Positions 7,649 through 17,392 are shown, numbered from the stretch's first letter. The stretch is DNA of 64,000 bases from Gillisia limnaea DSM 15749 (GCF_000243235.1 NZ_JH594606.1:1671851-1735850), one strand, 5' to 3'. Notes: generated by a model from the sequence alone, not told the origin. Made by a program: numbers and translations.

Positions 7649-8065
7649 CTAACGCTGTAAAATAGCCTCTACAGGAATAAGGGAAATCCCTTTCGGAATT
7701 TTAGTATGGGTGAATATCACGGTGTTTTCCAAAGGGATATATTGCAGTTGAATATCTTCAACTAACCTGTTTCTACCTTCCCCACTCATTAAATTTCCCT
7801 GAAATATATTTTCAGCGGTTTTCACAAGTCTAACTGTATATTCATCCTGCAGTTGGAAACATTCAGAGATTTTAATCTCAAAATCTTCAACGCAATGAAC
7901 TCCCTGAACCCTGTCTTTTGTAATATGGGTTAAGTCAATAGTAAACGTCCTCTGCCCATCACCGGAATTCCAGCTCCATTGCCCGGTTAAATCCTGGGCA
8001 GATGCTGAAATACTGAAACAAGTAAAAATTACGAAGCTGCAAAGTAGTATTGTTTTCATACCCAA
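7649..8065 (-). CDS. Secreted protein of unknown function
   Basis: 138 residues with a type I signal peptide (residues 1-23, hydrophobic run LLCSFVIFTCFSISASAQ, cleavage before Q24-D25). The mature protein begins LTGQWSWNSGDGQRTF and has two cysteines (in HCVEDFE and ISECFQL) that may form a disulfide, then alternating beta-type segments to the end EAILQR. I recognise no characterised family. A partial paralogue lies at 2355-2520. Tail-to-tail with the broken gene at 7494-7648. Confidence 0.65.
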   Translation of the reverse strand: MGMKTILLCSFVIFTCFSISASAQDLTGQWSWNSGDGQRTFTIDLTHITKDRVQGVHCVEDFEIKISECFQLQDEYTVRLVKTAENIFQGNLMSGEGRNRLVEDIQLQYIPLENTVIFTHTKIPKGISLIPVEAILQR

Positions 8066-8206
8066 TTATTTAAGAAATCCTGCCATAGCAGGAGCATTTT
8101 TAGAATTCAAGAAGATAAGGAATTCTTTTAATAAAAATTTCCCAAATCTTTTCCGCACCCACTAATTCTCTAATAAAGCTAAAGGATGAATTGAAAAAAA
8201 ACCTGG

Positions 8207-9169
8207 TTAGATTCCGAAACCCAGTTTTATACCACCCCAATTAGCAGAATTTCCGGTTTCAAATTCCCTGTTTATCGTTGTGCGGGTATATTCCAGGTAA
8301 AGATTATTTATCTTAAATACAACTCCATAATTAATCTGACCTACAAAGCGCTCCACTTCCCCTGCAGGTATTGTGTAAGGACTGGCATTACTGAATAATC
8401 CTCCCTGAAGTGTAGCATCATAACCTACAATCTTAACCAGCGGTTGTGCATAGAGGTAAAGCTGAAATTTCCTTTGTTTTTCTTCAGAAGAAAAAGGGGA
8501 ATTAATGAGCCCTGCAACTGAATTGAATCCAACTGAAGCATTGGTAAATAAAGTTCCTACCTGTAGGTTGGAATTCCTTTGAACAGATAAAAAGTTCCGG
8601 TAACGAAAAAGTTGCTTCTCATAACCCACCTCATAATTTAAAACCACATCATTCCTGATTTGATTTCTCCAGCCTTCCGGAATAACATTACCCGTTGCTT
8701 TATGTATTCCCACCTGCATTTCTTTGCCAAAGGCACCGGGCCCTATAATGCCGAGACTAAAGGAACTTGTAAATCTGGATCTTTTTTCGAAATTGGTGCT
8801 TATCAAAAAACTCTTCAGCATAATAGCAGCAGCAAAAGGGCGATCTCCTTCCTGAATTTCAGGACTTTCGATGTTTCTCGGAGTAAAACCAATGTGTTCA
8901 ACAGCTATTCCGTAGCGGTTACTCGAACTTTCTGCCCTGAAAAATAAATGATTGACAGGATTTTTTATTAAACAGGGTACAACAAATTCAAGGCTGTAAC
9001 CCTGGGTATAGTTTTTATCTGTAGCTGCAAAATAGTCGTTGTCATAGTTAAACCGGAAGTAGCTTTCGCTTTCCAAATTTCTGAAAGAGGCCAGATTATC
9101 AATTTTCTGTGCATAAATCATTTCCGGGAAGGAAAGTAAACAAAGGAACAAAAGTGTTAAATATCTCAT
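8207..9169 (-). CDS. LpxR-family outer-membrane lipid A deacylase
   Basis: 320 residues with signal peptide (1-20, ends MIYA before Q21). The LpxR signature NDYFAATDKNYTQGYS lies at about 44-59, with N44-D45 matching the active-site Asn-Asp. A second conserved block, EGDRPFAA, follows near residue 107. The remainder is a series of amphipathic strands ending in LGFGI, as expected for a 12-strand barrel. LpxR removes the 3'-acyloxyacyl chain of lipid A in a calcium-dependent way; Bacteroidota homologues are common and mostly untested. Stands alone, with more than 500 bases upstream. Confidence 0.8.
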   Translation of the reverse strand: MRYLTLLFLCLLSFPEMIYAQKIDNLASFRNLESESYFRFNYDNDYFAATDKNYTQGYSLEFVVPCLIKNPVNHLFFRAESSSNRYGIAVEHIGFTPRNIESPEIQEGDRPFAAAIMLKSFLISTNFEKRSRFTSSFSLGIIGPGAFGKEMQVGIHKATGNVIPEGWRNQIRNDVVLNYEVGYEKQLFRYRNFLSVQRNSNLQVGTLFTNASVGFNSVAGLINSPFSSEEKQRKFQLYLYAQPLVKIVGYDATLQGGLFSNASPYTIPAGEVERFVGQINYGVVFKINNLYLEYTRTTINREFETGNSANWGGIKLGFGI

Positions 9170-9361
9170 ACTTTATTTACGATAAAGCTTTACAAATGGT
9201 TTCACTCATTTCCCGTTACCCGAATACAAGGTTCAATATTTATTTATATATGAACATTTAAATGCTTATAAATATATAATATTCCAATTACCAGTTATAT
9301 AAAAAATTAATTGTAAATAATTAGTTTACAAATAAGATAAAAGTGGTAATCGGGAAACAAT

Positions 9362-9558
9362 AAGAAGCATTAAATTTACATCGGACTGGGAAGAAGCACC
9401 CGGAACGAAAAAACCGAGAGTGGTTACAACACATCTCGGTTCTATTAAATGCTTCACAAAAATTATATAAATGGAAGCAGTTGTGTTACTGTTGATCTAT
9501 ATGATTCTTAGAGAAATATAGATCTAAATGATCCCCCTGGTGGAACAGGGGGATTTTT
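9362..9558 (+). ncRNA. Candidate structured small RNA
   Basis: In order: GAAGCATT (9364-9371) pairs with AATGCTTC (9448-9455) as a long closing stem. Inside it AACCGAGA (9412-9419) pairs with TCTCGGTT (9434-9441). GATCTATAT (9494-9502) pairs with ATATAGATC (9516-9524). The block ends in the terminator at 9531-9558. Four nested or consecutive hairpins ending in a terminator, with no reading frame, suggest an independent transcript of about 190 nt on the plus strand. I recognise no known RNA family and no clear promoter, so this is a candidate only. Confidence 0.4.
9531..9558 (+). terminator. Strong rho-independent terminator with no gene upstream
   Basis: ATCCCCCTG (9531-9539) pairs perfectly with CAGGGGGAT (9545-9553), followed by TTTTTTG. 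The flanking genes are both on the minus strand, so the transcript it ends is unaccounted for. Confidence 0.8.
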
Positions 9559-9742
9559 TGTTACTACAAATATACTATTATGTAGTAAAATAGTAATATT
9601 TACATCAAAAAAGTTTATTCAATAAAACCTAATCTTCTCTAAGCAATTTATTCGCCACAACCTCGGAAACTATTAGTTATAGACTGGATGATTTATATAA
9701 AAATTACATACTTAACTTACAGTAAAGCAATATGGTGTGGTT

Positions 9743-11140
9743 TCACTTATTTCCCGTTACCCGAATATTATCGACATCATAAGTGGTGGTTTTATCTGGA
9801 ATTCCTCCCATATATCTAAAGGCAACATGCACCGTTCCCTGTAAGCAGGAAATATCGACATGTGTCCTTTTGAAAAAAGTGGCAGCCTGGTTGGAAGGCC
9901 CCAGAGGAATTTCTGCATCCAATAACTTCCACGAAGTTGTCAATGGATTTCCGGAGTAGCTATCGGAAATATAGACCCTTAAAATCGTAGCATTGTCAAA
10001 TGAAGATCTTAGGTCAAAAGCAAGAACTTCAGAATCGGTTTTTTCAAGATCAATTGCAGGGGTAACCAGCCAGGCCTCCAAAGGAGCTTCTATTGTATTA
10101 TATGCGGAAATTCTCAGATGCCGGTTCCCTCCTAAGGTTCCAGGTTTAAAAACTACACTGCCTCCGCTTACATTCACATTGGTCCATCCTCTGGTTTCCA
10201 GCATTCTTAGTGTTGTAATGGTCTCAAAACTTTCCTGAAAAACGATTTCCACTCCGGGAGTTGAATTTTCCCCGCATTTAAAAAATTCAGGATCACAGCG
10301 CGCTCCATCTTCAAAAGAAAGATCTTCCGGGGTATTGAGCACAATTATAAAAAAATCATCATAAAAATCTCTTGTTAAAACCCCGGATAAGCCACCGGAA
10401 GCCTCAGGTAATAACAAAGACCTGAAATCGGCAAAGGTGCTGGTGCTAAGCATGGAAGTAGCTCCGGTCTCACAACTCTCTAGCTGACGTACACCATCAA
10501 ATTGATCGGTTGTTTCAGCAGCAAATGTAAGTGGCCTGTCATCCCGGAAAAGATTTAAATTAAACTGAACATTTTCCAGTTTAATATATAAATTCTTGAA
10601 ACTCTCATTAAAATCCCGGATATCTAATCTTAAAGGTTCGATTGCAGCTGTTTCCGAAGTTTTCAATAGGTGTTCGTCTATTAAAGGTTTGGGAATTGCA
10701 ACCACATTCCCCCTGTTTTGAATTCCTAATTGCAAATTTCCGTTATTATATCCTAAACTAAGCCCGTCAAGCTTCACATAAATTTTTCTTCCAAAATCAT
10801 ACGTATTAAATAAGGAAGCATCATCAATTAGAACCTGTATTCCGGAAGTTGGATTGGAAGAGCGATCCTGCAGGACAAGCTTTTTATAAAAATTACCTCC
10901 TTCGTCACTGGAAACAACATAGCCTTCCATCGCTACACCTGTGTTTTGAAAAGTATAAATATCTTCAGATTCAAAATCAAAATGGCCTTTTACCGCAGCA
11001 ATCGTTGTAAGGTTTCCATCAAACGAAACTTCAGAAACCTCAATTTCCGGAAGTTCATAGTCATCGGACTTCACGCAGGAAATCAGGAATAAAACCGCCG
11101 TCACACCAAGCAGGATATTAAAGTTAAATAGAGTTTTCAT
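9743..11140 (-). CDS. DUF5689 lipoprotein with C-terminal choice-of-anchor J domain
   Basis: 465 residues. Lipoprotein signal peptide with lipobox LISC (Cys22). Residues about 45-280 are the DUF5689 type (FEGYVVSSDEGGNFYKKLVLQD and GVQILI-like strands), an OB-fold-like domain common beside TonB receptors. Residues about 300-465 look like a choice-of-anchor J jelly roll (QESFETI, GWTNVNVSGG, WLVTPAIDL, FRYMGG, YDVDNIRVTG). Probably surface exposed on the outer membrane. Its gene begins 35 bases after the TonB-receptor gene on the same strand, so the two are likely one operon, and a secreted nuclease gene is divergent. The role is probably capture of a substrate for the receptor. Confidence 0.8.
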   Translation of the reverse strand: MKTLFNFNILLGVTAVLFLISCVKSDDYELPEIEVSEVSFDGNLTTIAAVKGHFDFESEDIYTFQNTGVAMEGYVVSSDEGGNFYKKLVLQDRSSNPTSGIQVLIDDASLFNTYDFGRKIYVKLDGLSLGYNNGNLQLGIQNRGNVVAIPKPLIDEHLLKTSETAAIEPLRLDIRDFNESFKNLYIKLENVQFNLNLFRDDRPLTFAAETTDQFDGVRQLESCETGATSMLSTSTFADFRSLLLPEASGGLSGVLTRDFYDDFFIIVLNTPEDLSFEDGARCDPEFFKCGENSTPGVEIVFQESFETITTLRMLETRGWTNVNVSGGSVVFKPGTLGGNRHLRISAYNTIEAPLEAWLVTPAIDLEKTDSEVLAFDLRSSFDNATILRVYISDSYSGNPLTTSWKLLDAEIPLGPSNQAATFFKRTHVDISCLQGTVHVAFRYMGGIPDKTTTYDVDNIRVTGNK

Positions 11141-11175
11141 AAGCTATGGTTTTGGCTTCTTACATTTAATCCGGT

Positions 11176-14004
11176 TTAAAATCTCACATAAATATTCGCA
11201 TAATAGGTAGCGCCGTTCCCAAACCAATATCTGGACCCAAATATAGGCTGGTCTCTTTCCCGGTCTTCTTTTAGGGTTCTAAAGTTGGCATTTCTGGACT
11301 GTTCAAAACCACCGGTTTTGTATAAAACATCAAAAATATTATTAAGACTCACAAAAAACCCAAGATAGTATCCGCCTTCTAAAAGCCAGGATTTCCCACC
11401 AATTGCATTCACTAAAATATAATCATCAAATTGTTCCTGTTTAAGAAGGGATCGGGCAACATCCTGCTCATAATCTAACAGTGGCAATCCGTCTGAATCT
11501 GTTAAAAAATTGCTGGTTCGGGTCAACGGACTTACATCTGCAAAAGCATGTGAAAAGAAATTCACGGTGGTCCCAAACCACCAAAAACCGGGATCACGAT
11601 ATTCAAAACCCAATTGTGCAGCACGCTGTGGGCCTCCCGCAATTCTATAATTTTTTAAATAAGACGTCCCGTAATTGACAACTTCATCAAAATCATCGGA
11701 GGTTAAATATAGATTGGGGTTACTGCTATACGTAAATTGACCCAGAGCGGCGGCTCCCTTCAGTTTTATCGTTGTTGTTATTTGAGATTCCACTCCCAGC
11801 TCTAATCCTACATGTTGCTTATCAATCCCGCTTAAAACTTCCTGAACAAAAGCAGTTGTGCTGTTTCTTCCCAATCCTGAAAGCCCATCGGCATAATAAA
11901 AGGAGATCTCGGTAGCATCATTTATTTGTGTAAAATAACCCGTTAACCGAGCCTTCAAATGTGGAGCTCTATACATGTAGCTCATATCTGCAGATTGTAT
12001 TTTTTCACTGCCTAACCCCACCACCACATCATTATTTTGGCGCGAATTGGAGAACGAATTCCTCAAATTAGGTGCTTTTGAAAAGTAAGCGGCATTGAAA
12101 TCGATCAAATGTCTACCGGTGATCTTATAGGTTGCCCCTGTTTTGAGGCCATAATTGGTGAAACTAAGCATCTCACTTTTTCCCAGAGAATTATCGGGAA
12201 AGCTCCCATTTTGAAATAGTCCTGTTCGTTGGTAAGAAGTTTGGGAAAGATTTCCTGCCACATAAAAATCAATCTTGCTATATTTGAATTGTGCCTGAAC
12301 AAAACCTTCAGTCACCCCTGCGCTTAAGTTGAAATTATACTTAAACCGTTCTCCTTCAGTTGCTATTCTGTTTCGGTTTTGCAAATCACTTTGAGCTATA
12401 TCTCCTACCGGATTTTCTGCATCCCCTTCAGCAAAAAAATCTACATCAAGATAGCCGCTTCCTCCAAGAAGATCCTTTAGGCTAGAAAAATTTTCACTTT
12501 TAAGGTTGTTATAACTGAGTTTGCCATTGATTATAACAGATTCATTTAACGTATAGCTGAGAATAGAATTCATCCAAACTTGAGTATCATCATTCCTGTC
12601 TTCAGCGATTACGTAAATGGCATTTCCTCCATTTGCAACCGAGGTTCGATTTGCAGAATAAAGTGCTTTCCAATCTAATTGACCGTCCTGCTGAAATTCC
12701 TGTTGTGCAATATAAGCGCTCACATAATTGGGATTCCTAGGATTCCGAAGAAAATAACTGGGTAATTTTTGATAATACGCAGGATCGGGATTACTTCCAC
12801 CACCAATAAAACTCTCCTGCCCATCGGGCTGTGTTACAAGTCTGGTTCCTCCAAAATCTATACGGCTGTTCCCAATTTTTCCAAATTGATAGGACAGGTT
12901 ATTATTGATTTGAATCTTATTTGTGACTTCCCAAAAATGATTCAACATCAAAACAGGCTCCTTTATTTCCCGTGTTCTGGAATTCCTGATCTCCTCATCC
13001 TGATAGCCCCAAAAAGAGTTATAGCGCCTGCCTTTCAAATCAAATACTTCCTGGGTATTCGCTGAAGATTTTCCGCGGATATTTGGCGTATAAAAACCGG
13101 TAAAATTAAGGCTGTGGTTCTCATTTATCTTCTTCCCCACCGATATAAACAGGGCATTTGCATCATAGAGGCTTCCGTCATTATAGCCTTCCTCTGCAAA
13201 GCGCCGTGAAGCCGAAACCGAATAGGCCCATCCATTACTCATCTCTCCAGAATTGTATGTCCCCATTATTCGGCCTTTATAGCTGCGGTTTGCTGCGGCA
13301 TAAGAAACCCTTCCACCTTTGCTGAAAGCCGAAGCCCGCATAATAATATTGGTGGTTCCCGCAAGACCTCCAAAACTGACTTCGGAGGAAGTAAGCCCCA
13401 TTGAAAACACCTGATTTCGCTGGACATCATTCAGTCCGCCCCAGTTTCCCCATTGAGGCCTTCCATTGAACAATTTGTTCATTTCGATACCGTTGATGAG
13501 TAATTTTCCATGTTCACTGTCAAATCCGCGCGGGCGGAAAAAAGTAGCGCTAAAATCAAATGCAGCAGCGTTAAGAAAAACGTCCCGGGTAGCCTGTAAT
13601 AATCCTGAAATACTTTCAATGCTCCCTTCATCCTCACTCAGCTCCGTATCCGAGAGACTAATAATTCCAATCATGGTCTGTTCCCGGAACATATCTATTT
13701 GAAGCGGAATCAAATCCAGATCCTTATATTCATCGTTTATTATTACAGGAAGACGTAAGAGATTATAACCTGGTTTTAAAAACAGTAGAACCTGATTTCC
13801 GGAAGGCAAATTTTCATTTGAAAATATAAAATGACCGTTTATATCTGTAAGCGTATTAAAGGTAGTCCCTTCAATTGAAACCTTTACATTTTCAATATTT
13901 TCATACGAAGATGCTGCCACTACAACTCCCTCCAAGGTGATTTGTGCAGAAATATTAAAGCATACGAAATGCCCTAAAAGCAATAAAAAATTGACCCTAC
14001 TCAT
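11176..14004 (-). CDS. TonB-dependent outer-membrane receptor
   Basis: 942 residues. Signal peptide 1-21 (ends NISAQ). A carboxypeptidase-regulatory-like domain (about 22-105, ITLEGVVVAASSYENIENVKVSIEGT in shorter form) is followed by a plug (about 120-235, with FFRPRGFDSEHGKLLINGI and GLAGTTNIIMR). A long barrel runs to the terminal aromatic residue in YANIYVRF. No SusD partner follows; instead a DUF5689 lipoprotein is downstream and a secreted endonuclease/exonuclease/phosphatase protein is divergently encoded. In other Bacteroidota that trio is associated with extracellular DNA or nucleotide and phosphate use; the substrate here is an inference. Confidence 0.9.
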   Translation of the reverse strand: MSRVNFLLLLGHFVCFNISAQITLEGVVVAASSYENIENVKVSIEGTTFNTLTDINGHFIFSNENLPSGNQVLLFLKPGYNLLRLPVIINDEYKDLDLIPLQIDMFREQTMIGIISLSDTELSEDEGSIESISGLLQATRDVFLNAAAFDFSATFFRPRGFDSEHGKLLINGIEMNKLFNGRPQWGNWGGLNDVQRNQVFSMGLTSSEVSFGGLAGTTNIIMRASAFSKGGRVSYAAANRSYKGRIMGTYNSGEMSNGWAYSVSASRRFAEEGYNDGSLYDANALFISVGKKINENHSLNFTGFYTPNIRGKSSANTQEVFDLKGRRYNSFWGYQDEEIRNSRTREIKEPVLMLNHFWEVTNKIQINNNLSYQFGKIGNSRIDFGGTRLVTQPDGQESFIGGGSNPDPAYYQKLPSYFLRNPRNPNYVSAYIAQQEFQQDGQLDWKALYSANRTSVANGGNAIYVIAEDRNDDTQVWMNSILSYTLNESVIINGKLSYNNLKSENFSSLKDLLGGSGYLDVDFFAEGDAENPVGDIAQSDLQNRNRIATEGERFKYNFNLSAGVTEGFVQAQFKYSKIDFYVAGNLSQTSYQRTGLFQNGSFPDNSLGKSEMLSFTNYGLKTGATYKITGRHLIDFNAAYFSKAPNLRNSFSNSRQNNDVVVGLGSEKIQSADMSYMYRAPHLKARLTGYFTQINDATEISFYYADGLSGLGRNSTTAFVQEVLSGIDKQHVGLELGVESQITTTIKLKGAAALGQFTYSSNPNLYLTSDDFDEVVNYGTSYLKNYRIAGGPQRAAQLGFEYRDPGFWWFGTTVNFFSHAFADVSPLTRTSNFLTDSDGLPLLDYEQDVARSLLKQEQFDDYILVNAIGGKSWLLEGGYYLGFFVSLNNIFDVLYKTGGFEQSRNANFRTLKEDRERDQPIFGSRYWFGNGATYYANIYVRF

Positions 14005-14102
14005 TTATAAATTGCTCATTTACAGATTATAAGTTAGAACTTTTATTCCATATTATTTAAAATATTAGTAATTTAATAAGGATATTTTAAAAAAATCCAA
14101 GT

Positions 14103-15191
14103 ATGTGCTGTTCCCAATTACAACCGATAGCTGTCCTTAAAAATTCAAAAATACTTTTGATATTTTTTCTGATTTTTAGTTATTTCAGCATGACGTCTCA
14201 GGAAAAGAGGAACTATCATATTAGAACCATCGCTTTCTATAACATAGAGAATTTGTTCGATACAGAAAATGATCCGTTCACTTTTGATGATGATCGTACT
14301 CCAGAAGGAAAAGATGCATGGACCTTTGAAAAATACAATGATAAAGTGAAAAATATTGCCAGGGTACTCTCTGAAATAGGAACAGAAACCGCACAAATTC
14401 CGCCGGCAATCATAGGTCTTTGTGAGTTGGAAAACCGAAAGGTGATCGAAGATTTGATAAATCATGAATATCTTTTAAGCTTCAATTATGGGATTGTACA
14501 TTATGATTCCCCGGATCGCAGAGGGATTGATGTTGCACTGCTATATCAAAAAGACCTGTTCACACCAATTAATTCTCACTCCCGAAGATTGCTTATTTAT
14601 GATCTTGAGGATCCATCTAAGCGGGTTTTTACGAGGGACCAACTGGTTGTCACCGGAATTTTTGAAGGAGAAAAGATGCATTTTATCGTAAATCACTGGC
14701 CTTCCAGAAGCGGTGGAGAGGCAAGAAGCAGTTATAAAAGAGAACGAGCTGCCTGGCTGAATAAGCAAATTATAGATTCCCTATATCACATAGATCCATA
14801 TTCCAAGATTATTACTATGGGTGATTTCAATGATGATCCAACGAATAAAAGCTTAAAAAAAGGATTGCAAACCAGAGCGAATCAAAGTACAACAAAATTT
14901 CAGGAATTGTTCAATCCTATGGAAAGCTTGCATAAAAAGGGCATAGGAACCCTTGCTTACAGAGATGGATGGAATTTATTCGATCAAATTATTTTAACTC
15001 AGGCATTTCTTGAACGGGATTATACGGGTTACAGTTTTTACAAAGCCGGAATTTATAATGCAAATTACCTTATTACTCCCACAGGTCAATTTCGCGGGTA
15101 TCCCTTTAGGAGTTACGATTATGGAGGATATACGGGGGGATATAGTGACCATTTCCCGGTGTATGTGTATTTAATTAAGGAAGTTGAATAA
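14103..15191 (+). CDS. Secreted endonuclease/exonuclease/phosphatase-family nuclease
   Basis: 362 residues with an N-terminal hydrophobic segment (about 15-30, LLIFFLIFSYFS) acting as signal peptide. All landmarks of the DNase I-like fold are present in order: FYNIENLFD (45-53), GLCELEN (about 105), RRGIDVALLY (about 140), VNHWPSR (about 198), MGDFNDDP (about 237) and SDHFPVYV near the end. These supply the metal-binding Asn and Glu, catalytic His and Asp. It probably degrades nucleic acid, or releases phosphate, outside the inner membrane. Divergent from the TonB receptor with 98 bases between starts, so a shared regulatory region is likely. Confidence 0.87.
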   Translation: MCCSQLQPIAVLKNSKILLIFFLIFSYFSMTSQEKRNYHIRTIAFYNIENLFDTENDPFTFDDDRTPEGKDAWTFEKYNDKVKNIARVLSEIGTETAQIPPAIIGLCELENRKVIEDLINHEYLLSFNYGIVHYDSPDRRGIDVALLYQKDLFTPINSHSRRLLIYDLEDPSKRVFTRDQLVVTGIFEGEKMHFIVNHWPSRSGGEARSSYKRERAAWLNKQIIDSLYHIDPYSKIITMGDFNDDPTNKSLKKGLQTRANQSTTKFQELFNPMESLHKKGIGTLAYRDGWNLFDQIILTQAFLERDYTGYSFYKAGIYNANYLITPTGQFRGYPFRSYDYGGYTGGYSDHFPVYVYLIKEVE

Positions 15192-15514
15192 TACAATCTT
15201 AACTCAGGGAAAAACCCACTGCCTAAAACAATTTCACCTGTCCCTGCTGGCAGTCGATAGAAGAAGTGAGTTTTATAAACAAAATGAGCAATATCTGGAA
15301 AAACTGGCAAGGTTGCAATATCTAAGATAGAGATTCACTATTTTATATCTTTAGACTAATTTTTCAAACTTTATTTTGAAAAAATAAGTTTTTTCCTCCT
15401 CCTTTTTTCTTTTCTCTTCAAGGCAAAATCGTAACGCTCTTAATAGTATTATCAAAAAGTAAATAAAATTCTATATTTGTTCCGCTCCGGAGATTATACC
15501 TGTTGCCAAACTGA
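15192..15514. other. Spacer with a coding-like remnant
   Basis: Between about 15223 and 15330 the plus strand reads FHLSLLAVDRRSEFYKQNE, QYLEKLARLQYLR and a stop, a coding-like fragment without a start; I cannot assign it. The remainder is AT-rich and holds the -7 box at 15472-15479. Confidence 0.35.
15472..15479 (+). promoter_or_regulatory. Putative -7 box of the TauE/SafE gene
   Basis: TATATTTG fits TAnnTTTG, 35 bases before the start codon. No -33 TTG is obvious. Confidence 0.4.
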
Positions 15515-16291
15515 ATGATGGAATACTTAGTTATTTGTCTTTTTGCATTTTTAGCTTCAGGATTAACTTTTTTCTCAGGTTTTGGCCTAGGCACCATACT
15601 CCTGCCTGTTTTTGCTTTCTTCTTTCCTGTGGAAGTTGCTATTGCTTTAACCGCTATTGTTCATTTTCTCACCAATCTTTTTAAGCTAACGCTTATTGGT
15701 AAAAAAGCAAACAGATTTGTACTTATAAAGTTTGGTGTGCCTGCTTTCCTTTTTGCTTTACTGGGAGCTTATATCTTAACCTTAATTGCAGATTCGGCTC
15801 CTATTTTGATGTATTCTATATCTGGTAATATATTTTACATTACTCCGGTGAAATTGATTATTGCCGTACTTCTTGCCATTTTTGCACTAATAGATATGGT
15901 ACCCTCCCTTAAGAGAATACAGGTCGATCAAAAATACCTGCCGTTGGGAGGTTCCCTGAGTGGATTTTTCGGAGGCCTTTCAGGTCACCAGGGAGCTTTG
16001 AGGACCGCCTTTTTAATTAGGGCTAATCTTTCTAAAGAGGAATTTATTGCAACAGGAATTGTAATTGCGGTTATTATAGATATATCGCGGTTAAGTGTGT
16101 ATGCGGGAGAAATCCTTCAGCTGGAAAGCACTTTCAATTATCCTCTTTTAGCTGCGGCGGTTTTGGCAGCATTCCTTGGAGCCTTTTTAGGTAATAAATT
16201 ATTGAAAAAGATCACAATTCAAAAACTTCAGCTTAGCATAGGAGCTTTACTGCTCATTTTTTCAGTGTTACTGGGTGCAGGAATAATATAA
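15515..16291 (+). CDS. TauE/SafE-family anion transporter
   Basis: 258 residues, about eight membrane helices in two related halves. The first half has the glycine-rich SGFGLGTILLPVF (about 21-33). The second half has the matching GGSLSGFFGGLSGHQGALR (about 144-162). This inverted-repeat pair is diagnostic for the TauE/SafE (DUF81) family, proposed to export sulfite, sulfoacetate or other small anions. Substrate cannot be told from sequence. Convergent with the radical SAM gene (20 bases between stops), so it is not in an operon with sulfur genes. Confidence 0.88.
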   Translation: MMEYLVICLFAFLASGLTFFSGFGLGTILLPVFAFFFPVEVAIALTAIVHFLTNLFKLTLIGKKANRFVLIKFGVPAFLFALLGAYILTLIADSAPILMYSISGNIFYITPVKLIIAVLLAIFALIDMVPSLKRIQVDQKYLPLGGSLSGFFGGLSGHQGALRTAFLIRANLSKEEFIATGIVIAVIIDISRLSVYAGEILQLESTFNYPLLAAAVLAAFLGAFLGNKLLKKITIQKLQLSIGALLLIFSVLLGAGII

Positions 16292-16311
16292 AATTTTATT
16301 CCCGATTTAAT

Positions 16312-17388
16312 TTAAAACAATCTCATCTGTCCTTGTTTAAATTCCGCGTGCAGTTCACAGTTCAAAGTGGGTGAAATCCTTCCGGAAAGATATTTTTTCT
16401 TTGCAATTTTAAATTGTTGTGAAACCTGTTCAGCAATATTCCCGGAACCTTTCATCCTCCTGCCAAATACGCTGTCGTTTAAATTCCCTCCATGACATTC
16501 GGCTATTTGATTTAATACCTTTTCTGCTCTATCCGGCATGGCTTTTTGGATCCAGCTAGTAAATATTCCTCCAATAGCACCGTTTAATCGCACCATGGTA
16601 TATCCCACTCCTAATGCACCAGCTTCAGCAATGGTCTTTACAAGTGGTAGTATCTCATGGCTATTTATTCCCGGGATAATTGGTGCCATCATCACACTCA
16701 CCGGAACACCGGCGGCACTTAACTTCTCAAGTGTATCCAAACGTTTTTTTACTGTAGCCGTTCTTGGCTCTAATAAACGTCTTGTTTCCTCGTTTAAGGA
16801 TGTGATTGAAAGATGAACTTGTACCAAATTATCCTTGGCTAGTTCAATTAGAATGTCAAGATCTCTTATAATAAGCGAATTCTTTGTAATGATCCCAACA
16901 GGATGTTTATACTTTAAAAAGATTTTTAGTAAGTTTCTGGTGATCTCCAATTTCTTTTCTATAGGCTGGTAACAATCTGTATTTCCGGAAAGCACAATTG
17001 GTGTTGCCTGCCATCGTTTACTTTGCAGCTTCTTTTCCAACAATTCCACCGAATTTTTCTTTATCAGGATCTTTTGCTCAAAATCTAATCCTGCACTATA
17101 GCCCCAGTATTCATGAGAATTCCTGGCATAGCAATATACACAGCCGTGCTCACATCCCTGATAAGGATTTAGCGAATAGCCCATACCAACATCGGGACTG
17201 TTTACTTTATTGACAATAGTTTTTGGGAAAGTATCTATTAAAACCGTTTTGGTATTTTGAGGCTCCTCATCTTCCATCGCACAATAATTTAGAAAATCGC
17301 TGCGGAATTCATGGGTGAAAGCATCAAATTTATTTGAAACATTTCCCTGGGCACCTCTCCCGTTTAAATATGAATTAGCTTTGGACAT
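16312..17388 (-). CDS. PA0069-type radical SAM protein
   Basis: 358 residues. The iron-sulfur motif is C79-x3-C83-x2-C86 in NPYQGCEHGCVYCYARN, the Cx3CxxC of radical SAM enzymes. The block around it and the opening RGAQGNVSNKFD match the PA0069 group, distant relatives of spore photoproduct lyase. The middle contains VLSGNTDCYQPIEK and GIITKNS, consistent with the partial TIM barrel. No tested function is known to me; a role in nucleic-acid repair has been suggested from SPL similarity only. The start codon lies 4 bases after a TATTTTTG box embedded in a perfect palindrome. Confidence 0.85.
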   Translation of the reverse strand: MSKANSYLNGRGAQGNVSNKFDAFTHEFRSDFLNYCAMEDEEPQNTKTVLIDTFPKTIVNKVNSPDVGMGYSLNPYQGCEHGCVYCYARNSHEYWGYSAGLDFEQKILIKKNSVELLEKKLQSKRWQATPIVLSGNTDCYQPIEKKLEITRNLLKIFLKYKHPVGIITKNSLIIRDLDILIELAKDNLVQVHLSITSLNEETRRLLEPRTATVKKRLDTLEKLSAAGVPVSVMMAPIIPGINSHEILPLVKTIAEAGALGVGYTMVRLNGAIGGIFTSWIQKAMPDRAEKVLNQIAECHGGNLNDSVFGRRMKGSGNIAEQVSQQFKIAKKKYLSGRISPTLNCELHAEFKQGQMRLF

Positions 17389-17392
17389 AAAA

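Larger units (their letters stand above)
9170..9742. other. Intergenic region with structured RNA candidate
   Basis: No protein gene is visible. The first half is very AT-rich. The second half (9362-9558) contains three inverted repeats and a strong terminator, described separately. From 9560 to 9742 I see nothing beyond AT-rich sequence. Confidence 0.5.
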
